Shown: positions 45,145 through 53,642 of the stretch, in pieces | Numbering within the stretch: the first letter of the stretch is position 1 | How the letters are laid out: the number at the start of each line of letters is the position of its first letter | Origin: Gnetum montanum | Lineage: Eukaryota; Streptophyta; Gnetopsida; Gnetales; Gnetaceae | DNA length: 64,000 nt | Direction of reading: 5' to 3' | Assembly: GCA_015680685.1 (NCBI GenBank) | Contig: MNCI01002869.1 | Span: forward strand, 193,035 to 257,034 | Position numbers and translations under genes: made by a program | The notes under the pieces: model-generated | What the model was told of the DNA's origin: nothing | Seen by the model: only the letters and a program-made list of their open reading frames with translations | Databases searched by the model: none

Positions 45145-46780
45145 TCATCTCAGTAATTTTTTGATCTTGTTCATTTTAATGTTGGACGATCTTTCAACCG
45201 GTATGATCCGGTATTCGGCGTCACCTTCGCTGATTACATTAAATGGCAATTCGGCCCAACAGACTTCAGATGGAATGTCTTTTGTGTTAGCGCTTTCAGA
45301 TATTTCAGTGTCCATAGGGAGCTCTATGTCAGTTTCTACTCGAGGAGGCACGGACGTTTCTGTTTGAGGAGGTTTTTGTTCCATGTCGGAAGATTTACTA
45401 CTTACCGATGATCGTAGATTTTCGTTATTTTGGCTAGGCTTTTCAAGTTCGAATTTTGAGCCCTGGTCCATGTCCATATGCGATGAGATAATAGGAGTAA
45501 CTACTTCGCCATGTATGACGATTTCTCTGCCTTCATAGGGCAGATGAATTTCCTGATGGATAGGGGAAGAGACAGCTCTCAGTTGGGCTAACCAAGGTCT
45601 TCCCAATATCAGGTTGAACCCTGGCATCTCGTCCACTACTAGGAATTCAATAGATGTCGCGAATTGATCTCCCGCTATAAATTCTAAGGTTATTGAGCCT
45701 TTCACCATTACGCGTGACCCACTGAATGACTTTAAACATGTAGTCGTGGCTGGTTTAAGTAGTTCAGTAAGCCCTAGCTGCTCGATAATGTGGTACGGCA
45801 TGACGTTTGTCGTAGCTCCTTCGTCTACATGGACCCTATGTATTTTAAATCGGTTTATACAGATTGTTATGGACATGGGAGCTATTGTCACCTCCTTCAT
45901 TCTTTTATCAACCTTGATGTTGTCGTCATGAAAGTTTAGAGGCTTAGGAGTAGTCCCATGAGGTGAGGACATCACCGCATGGATGCAGGGTTCGTTTGGG
46001 GGTAAATCCTCGCTCACCGAGATTGATGTTAACATGCGCACTAGAGCTTTCCGATGCGTTTGAGATGTTAGGACTAAGTCATACAAGCTCAGTGAAGTGT
46101 TCTTTTGTTTTAATGCCTGCATGACTTGTGTCAAGGCGGCTGCGAAGTTTTCACTATTGGGGGTGTTTTTATCGGTGCTAACTGGATCCATGGGACCCAA
46201 CAGTTTTATCTCTCGTTTTGTTGGCTTTTCAGTTTTCGGAGCTGTCATTTTACATGATTCATGTCTTTCAGACGACTCACCTTCATTGCCTGTGCTTGGT
46301 TGATCGTCAGATGGTGACATGGGTACAGAGTTTAGGGGAGTGGGCTTAGGTGCCCCCAGAGCTAGCCGTTGGCGCTCTTTCTCCAAACGTTCTCGCGTAA
46401 GCCTATCTGCTAGGCGTTCTCGTGTGTCACGCAGAGGTGGAGTTGACCTTGGAGTCTGGGATTGCCCAGGAATTTTTACGACATAGGGAGCAAGACGGGG
46501 CTGTGCATACGATTGGGCAGGAGCTTGCATCGGTAGCCTGACAACGTACAACGTTGGTCTTGGCGGAGGCTGGAACTCTGTCGTTGCAACGGCAGGTGGT
46601 ACTCAAACTACGAAAGGGGTAGGCTAAGCGTGAGGGGTTGGGGTACCTACGGGGTTAGCCGGAGGGATGCGCACTACGTATGGTTGTTGGCGTGTCCTGA
46701 CATCAGAGGTGGGCATTTTGGAGGGCACTCAGATTACGAATGGCCGCCGCAGGGCGTGAGGTGATTGAGGTGTAGAGTTA
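45145..46780 (-). pseudogene. Protease block (element C)
   Basis: A long open frame (46,551-45,145), preceded in the same frame by a Pro-rich linker. The linker repeats a PYVVRIPPANP-type motif: copies near 46,798, 46,735, 46,675, 46,610, 46,540 and 46,470. Three copies contain a stop where Arg (CGA) or Gln (CAG) is expected. The retropepsin-like domain has CINRFKIHRVHVDEGATTNV at the active site and FNLILGRPWLAQL. The usual Asp-(Ser/Thr/Gly)-Gly reads Asp-Glu-Gly, an unusual change next to the catalytic Asp. It ends KIKKLLR-stop directly against the hairpin array; RT is 5.5 kb further on, beyond the antisense gene. Joined to gag but for a G8-run frameshift at 46,783-46,790. Confidence 0.8.
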
Positions 46781-49131
46781 GCGGGGGGGGATCTGAACCA
46801 CGTATGGTTTGTTAAATGTTTCTTGTTTGTTTTCGGGATGCATGGTGTTGATGCGGGGTGTTCTAGAGTCATTATCACAATAGATTGAGGTAATTACGTA
46901 CGGTATCTCTTTAGCGTTCAAGGGGTCTTTGTACACCCCCATGGTCTGGTTTTGCGGTTGGACGGGGTTAGCCCCATCGAAGGTGATCTTGCCATCATCA
47001 ATCATCTTTTGTATGTCCTGCTTTAGAGTGAAGAAGTAGTCTGTTCCATGCCCGTTGCGTTGGTGATAGTCGCAGAAGCGATCTATCCTGAATCCTTTGG
47101 GCACGGGCGGCTCATCCGGAGTTGCCAGGCTTGGGTTCTGTATGAGTTGACAGAACCAATCATGTCTTTGGATAGCCACTAGGGAAAATTTTTTGTTTTG
47201 CATTAATCCAGCCTTTAAGAGTTGGTCAAAGAGCTGGGATGGCTTCATCGGTAAAGGCGTGTACTGAGAGGGTTCCTTCCTCTCAAAGTTACGCGTATGG
47301 TTCGTCGGGTTTTGTGGTGACGACTCTGAGGCTGTTGTGGGAGTGGGTTGATAGTAGTTAGTGGGGGGAATGGGTGGTTTGTATTGATGTGTGGTGTTTT
47401 TTTGCTGTGCCCCCACTATTGCTGCTACAGTTGCCTTGGCCTTCTCTTTATCTTTCTTAGTGTGTTGATTTCTGAAGGCCAGGTACGCGGTGTCGTTGCT
47501 GTTTTGAGCAACTTCCTCTATGTTTTTGATTTGTTCAAATGCTTGATTCAGATCGCGTGCATTGAGGTAATACAGTTTTGACTTGAAGAAGTCATTAACA
47601 GCCCCTTTCAGTATCGTGAGCAGATAGGTTTGAGAGATCGGGTCATGCAACTCGTTGAGAGCTGCACTCCACATCTGAATGAACTTCTGCACCGGTTCAA
47701 GTGGTGCTTGTTTGATCTGCATGAGGCTGTCCAGTGTTGCCTCGGGTTTCAAGTTGTACTTAAACCTGGTCACAAACTGGCGTAGAAGATCGTCCAGGGA
47801 AAGGATGGAACTCATGGGCAAGGCTCGGTACCAGTCAAGTGCCCTTCCCACGAGGGACATGGGGAATACTCGTAGTATGGAGTGGGCCATACCTGAAGGA
47901 GTGCGCACTCTAATCTGAATGTGATGAGGTGGGCGTTGGGGTCTATCTGCCCATTATACTTAGTCAACGTCGGAAGGGGGACACCCTTGGGCAAAGTCAA
48001 TGGCAGGATAGAGGAGCTGATAGGATCATCATTGTAGAAGTCTACTACTTTCAGCTCTCCATCAGCGACTGTTTTAAGGCACTTTACCTCATCTGTTAAT
48101 TCTTGCATCAATTTTTTAGCGTCTGCCCAATCTTGGGCATTCAGTGAAGCTACCGGCTGAGGGTGCAGGGTTGCATACCAGCTAGATTGCTGGGTCACGG
48201 GTTGGAAGGCCAAAGGCTGGGTGATTGGCGATTGTGCCTGGGGATAGTTAATGGTGGGCAGTGCTAAGGCTAAGGTGTTAAGAGGAAAGTGTTGTGGTTG
48301 TTGTTGTTGTTGCAGCTGAGGTTGTGCCTGAGGAATAGTGATCGGGGGGATTGCGTGGGGCGGGACGTGGTGATGAGGAATTTGGTATGATGATGCCCCC
48401 CTTGCTGGCCATTGTCCCACTACGTTGTATGCGGGGACTCCTTGTTGGGTTGGGGCTGCTTGGGGAGCTATATGCGTCTGGATATGGGGTATGAAGTGAG
48501 CTGATGTAGATGCGGGGATCACATGCGGCACCCCAATTACGCCCGATGGGAACGTTGGTCCCATGCCATCATGAGGAGGCGGAGCTTGTGAAGATGAGCC
48601 CGTAGCTGCACTAGGGGTAACTATCAGAGGAAAGGTGTGAGGTTGGGGATCGCTCGGGAGCAGAATGTGTACGAGTGCTGGTGTTTCTGGTGGTGGCATC
48701 TGAACTTGGGCGAGTCTAGGGGGTTGTACGGGCAAGGCTTCCCCTATCCCGAGATGGAAAATGGGGTTCATCTGTGCTTGAGGGCTCAAGGTGTGGTATG
48801 AGTCACCTTGCTCATATTGAGCAGCGAACTCGTCTTCTTCCTCTGGCTGAGGCTCTAGCATGGGCTGGTCCAATGACTGGCTCTTGTGCAGAAGGAGCTG
48901 AGTAAAGAGCTCTGAGAATTGTTCTGGAATGGGGATTACATCGTATGGGGAAGGAATGAACTTGTGTCCTCCCCTGTAAAAGATTTTGAATTGTCTCTTT
49001 ACTTCAATTTTAGCCCGATCCACTGCCAGGCTGGCTTGTATCTTAATGCATATGAAGTTATACTCGTCTTGTGTTATAACGTTAGCGGCTGGATCTCTCC
49101 CTTGTAACCTCAAAGATTGACGAGGCCCCAT
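46778..49131 (-). pseudogene. gag: Gag polyprotein (element C)
   Basis: Starts at ATG 49,131 (MGPRQSLRLQGRD). Domains: N-terminal KFIPSPYDVIPIPE; a long Pro/Gln-rich stretch; capsid core HLITFRLECALLQ, then MSLVGRALDWYRAL, FVTRFKYNL and LMQIKQAPLEPVQKFIQMW; a charged KKDKEKAKA stretch; nucleocapsid-like DRFCDYHQRNGHGTD with LKQDIQKMIDDGKI. The final zinc-finger cysteine (TxDCF in relatives) is replaced. One base is missing near 47,886, so the frame changes between ALLQ and the SILRVFPM part. Otherwise it is open for almost 2.4 kb, far better preserved than the gags of elements A and B. Forms the particle core in an active element. Confidence 0.85.
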
Positions 49132-49569
49132 TGTGGATTGCCCTTCCAAATGTGGTGTGATAGACTACTGGGCAGCCGTGGTGTGTGAGATATCAATGTT
49201 CTGGGTAGTGGCAGCAGTGGTGTTTACGGGATTCATGATGATCGTTTGTATATGCAAAATGGTTCGAGTGTAAACGCGAAGTATTCAGCGTAAACGCTGG
49301 TCAGTGTGCAGCGTAAATGCTGTGTGTAGCATAAATGCTAAGTATGCAGCGTAGATGCTGGTCTTCAAGCAGCGTAGACACTAGAGTAAGTGTGCAGCGT
49401 AGATGCTGGACGGTTGACAGCGTAGACGCTAGGGTTTGATCGCAGCGTAGAAGCTGGAAGGTTGACAGCGTAGACGCTGAGTCAGGAGTTTAAATAGGGC
49501 ACAGGGCAGCGAAAATGCTGACGAGCGTAGACGCTGAGGAGTGTGCAGTAAAGTTGTTCAAGCGGAGGC
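49132..49569 (-). other. 5' leader of element C with palindromic repeats
   Basis: From 49,260 to 49,540 about eleven CAGCGTAGACGCTG-type units occur at 20-35-base spacing. Each is a short inverted repeat (CAGCGT / ACGCTG) able to fold as a hairpin in RNA. Placed between the primer site and gag, where packaging or translation signals normally lie. Confidence 0.75.
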
Positions 49570-49590
49570 CCTCCTTCTAGCGCCAAAAAC
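49570..49590 (-). promoter_or_regulatory. Primer binding site (element C)
   Basis: Minus strand reads GTTTTTGGCGCTAGAAGGAG immediately after the CA end of the 5' LTR. TGGCGC next to the LTR is the expected complement to a tRNA 3' end; the tRNA is not assigned. Matching sites in elements A and B support it. Confidence 0.8.
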
Positions 49591-50167
49591 TGTACCGACC
49601 GAAATCGTCGGTGCAAGGCTGGAACGTTACGAGCACCGAAAGATCTACGGACAAGCACAGTCGACCCTACCTCCGCTTGAGGGCAAGCCTGAACGGACGA
49701 AGGTAGAGTGCCTTGAATGGTCCGCATGCGGATCAAACAAGGACTTCCCCAATGTTTGCCGCTACAACACGTTGGGTTATATGTAAACAATGCACATTAA
49801 ATGTAAACCGTAAACAAGCACGATAATGTAAATGAGCCTGTAAACGTAAACTGAAAAACAAAGAAAACTGCAATAAATCTGGGCAAATGTAAACTTTTTT
49901 GTATTGAGAATTGATTACAAAGTGCACCGGTCCAAACGTAGTTGTGGCTTTGACACAAGGCGGACGAAAGGCCCCGGCGTGTGCAGGAATGACTCGAATG
50001 GTTCGCAAGACAGGCGGAGCGTAGAGACTGTGTGTACGGCGTACAGGGCTCTCCAGCGTAAGAGGGTTTTTGAGCTTTGGTCTGCAGCGTAAATGTCTCT
50101 TGGGCGCTCTGGGAGTTTTTTGCCAACCGCTTCCTTCTGATCTCCCCCCTGATTTCATGGAAAACTA

Positions 50168-50178
50168 GGCCTTTTATA
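50168..50178 (-). promoter_or_regulatory. TATA box in the 5' LTR
   Basis: Minus-strand GTCTATAAAAGGCC, about 581 bases from the primer-side edge. It is followed by a plausible R/U5 region and preceded by the GCGTATACGC motif cluster. Likely start of the genomic transcript. Confidence 0.7.
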
Positions 50179-50457
50179 GACGGGTTTTACCAGGAAAATC
50201 GGGCTGGGAGACACGTGGCGTATACATTGGGCGTATACACTACATCAGGCCGGATTTAATTCACAAGTGTTACATTTGCTGGCGTATACGTCGGGGCGTA
50301 TACGCTGTGGGATAGACATATACGTTGGGCGTATACGCTGTGGATGCTGAGCGTAGAGGATGCCAGCGTGAGCGTATAACATGCCAGCGTAAGCCAAAAA
50401 TGTACCCAGCGTATACACATGAAAATACTTCATTTTAAGGTCAAAAATTGATTTTTG

Positions 50458-51330
50458 GGTACCCAAGAGCTACTGGGAACCTTGGGGAAGGTTTTGGGGG
50501 GTCTCGATGCTCAATTCTGGCATGTTTTGATGCATTTCTGGGGCCCGAAAGTCTGTCTACGCTGGCTGCACCCCGGCGTCTACGTCGGGCGTATAGGAAT
50601 GGAAGACCATCATTCGGAGCCAAAAATTTGATTTTCAAGTGCCTGAGACCTGCTGGGAACCTTGGGGAAGGTTTTGGGGGGGTCCGGATGCTTGATTCTG
50701 GCACGTTTTGATGTATTTCTGGGGCCCGAAAGTCTGTCTATGCTGGCTGCACCCCAGCCTCTACGCCGGGCGTATAGGAATGGAAGACCATCATTCGGAG
50801 CCCAAAATTCAATTTTCAAGTGCCTAAGACCTACTAGAAACCTTAGGGAAGGTTCTGGGGGGTCTGGATGCTTGATTCTGTCATGTTTTGATGCATTTCT
50901 GGGGCTCGAGAGTCTATCTACACTGGCTGCACCTCGGCGTCTATGCCGGGCGTATAGGAATGGAAGACCATCATTTGGAGCCCAAAATTCGATTTTCAAG
51001 TTTATCAGACCTATTTGGAACCTTGGGGAAGGTTCTGGGGGGTTTGGACACTTGATTCTGGCACGTTTTGATTCATTTATGGGGCCCGAAAGTCTGTCTA
51101 CGCTGGCTGCACCCCAGCGTCTACGCCGGGTGTATAGGAATGGAAGACCATCATTCGGAGCCCAAAATTCGATTTTCAAGTGTCTGAGACCTGCTGGGGA
51201 CCTTGGGGAAGGTCCTGGGGGTCCAGACGCTCCAATTTTGCATGTTTTGATGAGTTTTTGAGCCCCGAAAGTTGCTGTACGCTGGGCCTTACGCTGGGCA
51301 TGTGTAGGCCAGCGTATAGGATGCATACTT
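50458..51330 (+). repeat. Five copies of a 180-bp repeat in the 5' LTR
   Basis: CTGGGAACCTTGGGGAAGG recurs at about 50,473, 50,653, 50,833 (diverged), 51,013 and 51,193, exactly 180 bases apart. Each unit contains a GTCTACGCCGGGCGTATAGG segment, so the LTR palindromic motif is embedded. 180 is divisible by three, so frames of 87-238 codons stay open on both strands; these are not genes. Absent from the 3' LTR. Confidence 0.95.
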
Positions 51331-51543
51331 AGTGAAAACCGAGTATTTTGAGCTCAAGATTTGCCAAGTTTGATGCCAGATGTCATCGTAGTCTTCTGTG
51401 GGTCCCAGGGAACTTTTACTTGCTTTCTTTGACTTCGTTTGATACTATATTTGAGGCTTTCAAGCTTGGTCATGCTGAGGACCAACATGACTTAGCTTAA
51501 TTTCTGTCTACAAGTGTTAGCCAACATTTTTTATGGTGTTTCA

Positions 51544-51548
51544 GTTGG
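51544..51548. repeat. Target-site duplication of element C, right copy
   Basis: GTTGG, identical to 33,639-33,643. The flank beyond continues the older plus-strand element D, so element C inserted into the antisense-gene part of element D. Confidence 0.9.
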
Positions 51549-51734
51549 GTGTAAGGTCTACTCATCGCTCATCATTGGTGAATTATTTAACTGTAGTTTG
51601 AGCCACTGTAAGGTTCTATCATTAATGATCAAGCCTTGATCATTAACTCAGTACCTACAAGAAGTTCATAAAATCAATTGAATTAGGAAAAGTAGCCAAT
51701 AAAGCCATAAAAATACTATAACAACTATGCTTAC

Positions 51735-52178
51735 CCTGGTAGATGACACATGGTATCAGGTAAGTTTTGGAATAATGTGTGAGCTCTATGTGCCACCATC
51801 AAAGTATTGTCATCATTGTACTACCTATACTCTAGCATCATCCAAATCTCCATAAGATAATGTGGGCATATCACATTTGCTAATCCCCTTGATGTCTTAG
51901 GAGGTGGATTGTTAGTAATGAATTTGATAATCAAGGTAGATGCCCTAGGTAGTAGGGTTTCTACCATAACCCTAGCCACATCCATAGACAAGTGTGACCA
52001 TAGAATCACACTAAAGTTTTGTAGAATGTACGTAAGGAATACCCTTGCCCTAGGCTAGAACCATAATGAAGCCTTCTCCAAAGGCATGTCAAGAAGTGGA
52101 GTATTGACCTTGGGGTGGTCAATATGGCATAGAATGCCTACCAACTCCACAATGATGAGGATGGGATTCAAGTAGATC
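51735..52178 (-). pseudogene. FCP1-like antisense exon of element D
   Basis: Minus-strand exon of about 444 bases, matching exon 2 of the antisense gene in element C (450 bases). Shared landmarks: NPILIIVELVGIL with PPLLVVELVGVL; VILWSHLSMDVARVMVETLL with VVIWSHLGEDVAWSIIEAML; NTLMVAHRAHTLFQNLPDT with NTLFLASRMHTLFQNPPGT. It ends at a GTAAGC donor at the equivalent position. The Glu-Leu-Val-Gly replacement of the HAD catalytic motif is the same. The parent element's pol (59,850-64,000) is on the plus strand, so this gene is again antisense. At least two stops or frame changes. Confidence 0.65.
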
Positions 52179-53642
52179 CTCCATGAAGTAAAGAAAAAGT
52201 ATAGTAACAAATTAGAATTTCTTAACAAGTTTGGAGAAAACATCTTAGTTGAAGGTGAAATTAGCCTTCATAAATAGCTCTAAGGTGTTTATCTAAATTA
52301 GATTAAGAAATTTCACAAAAAATCATTATTACTAATTTTCATAGCCTTTTCATTTATAGAAAAAAATATTATAGCCAAATATTTATAGCCCAAAATTAAG
52401 CTTTAGTCTAAAACATGTCTAAACTTAAAAAAAAGCATTAAAAATTAGAAAAAAGCACATTTCCATAGTAAAGAGCTTACTAAAAATAGTAAAAGCCTTT
52501 AAAAATTTAAAACATAAAATTTACATATTTAGAATCCCTAAAAACATGGGAGTTGACAAGAGAAACCTTTACACATGTCATCTCCAAATGGGTAAAGTGC
52601 TACAACTAGAATCTTCTCTTATTGACATAACCATAACCAAAATTTTTCTAAAAATTCATGTAAGCTTAGATTTCAATGATTTTACCATGGAAGGAATCCT
52701 AAAATTAGAAGCTTTGTAGCCATGACTATTACAACTAGAGATACATAACCATTTTTACATGAAACATAGACAAATCTAGCAAAAACTGTAGCTGTCACCA
52801 TTACCCCCTTTCATGCAAGGTTGGTAAAAAATTCACCAAAATGTAGTTTGAGCTCCAAAAAAATGATTATACCACTATTTGAAAGCTTGAATCAAGCTTT
52901 ACATATCCATACTTAATAAAAATTTAAAACCATTTTTTTATTTTAGAAACAATTTACCAATTTGGATAAAAATCTAAAAATAGAAAAAAGCCCCTTTTTG
53001 ACATAGGTCTAATGAAAAATTCATTAAAAATTCATTTCAAGTATAATTAGAGTGATTCCACCTTTGTTATAATTTTGAAGCAAAAACCTACCCATCCATA
53101 ACCAAAAAATAGCCAAAACCCCTATTGTTGGCTTATAAAAAAATCTGTGGACTTATATGAAATTTTGAAAATAGCATGAAAAACTTGACTACATAACCTT
53201 AGGATAATAGCCATAACTCCATCATTATTAATCCAAATTAAATAAAAAAATATCCATTGGAAAGATTGAACATAGAGCTATAACCACATAACTTATGAAA
53301 TTTGGCATTAAAAACACATCTAAACCTAAATGGTCACTTCTAAACCCTAGTTGCCCATTTAGTGCACCATAAATTCATGTGCACTAAAGTACAAAGGGGG
53401 GAAGTCTCTTTCACACTGAGATTGATGGGAGTTAAGCTGAAAATTAAAAATTTTAAATTTTTGCATTGTGGGCCTCACCATGTGCCTTCCCTCTTAGCCA
53501 AAAAATTACATCAACATTAAGTTTAAGTCACTTTTGATACTTAACTATATTTCAACCTTAACTCTCATGCATCCATACTAGGGATATCATTCCTAGTGTG
53601 GATACATGCCTTCCAAATCACAAAATCATTTTTGGTAGCTAC
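52179..53642. other. AT-rich non-coding stretch of element D
   Basis: Corresponds in position to intron 1 / upstream region of the antisense gene. No gene recognised. CACTGAGATTGATGGG and CATCCATACTAGGG-type units near 53,400-53,600 belong to the motif family that dominates 56,160-59,230. Confidence 0.5.
53638..53642. repeat. Target-site duplication GCTAC, left copy
   Basis: GCTAC before TGTTGGTGAC; the same GCTAC follows CAACA at 56,115-56,119. Confidence 0.8.

Larger units (their letters stand above)
33644..51543 (-). mobile_element. Element C: 17.9-kb Tat/Ogre-like Ty3/gypsy retrotransposon
   Basis: A complete structure read right to left: 5' LTR (49,591-51,543), primer site, leader, gag, protease, an antisense gene, RT, RNase H, integrase, hairpin minisatellite, purine tract, 3' LTR (33,644-34,899). 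Perfect 5-bp duplication GTTGG. Both LTRs start TG and end CA. Lineage: RT/RNase H/integrase before a long non-coding 3' region with tandem repeats, and great size, fit the Tat/Ogre branch of Ty3/gypsy. Unusual: a multi-exon gene of opposite polarity sits between protease and RT. Ogre elements are known to have a spliced intron between protease and RT, so the antisense gene may occupy such an intron (inference). Not autonomous as it stands: frameshifts, stops, a pol gap and degraded RNase H connection. GC content is visibly higher than in its surroundings. Confidence 0.85.
49591..51543 (-). mobile_element. 5' LTR of element C
   Basis: 1,953 bp. On the plus strand it begins TGTACCGACCGAAATCG and ends TATGGTGTTTCA, followed by the GTTGG duplication. 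Longer than its partner because of five 180-bp repeats in the U3 part. TATA box near 50,172; GCGTATACGC motifs upstream at 50,205-50,420. Divergence from the 3' LTR is high for an element with such open gag and RT frames. Confidence 0.85.

Noticed and set aside
50610-51326. 238-codon minus-strand and 199-codon plus-strand frames
   Set aside because: The 180-bp repeat is divisible by three and keeps both strands open; products are 60-residue periodic copies with no known domain.
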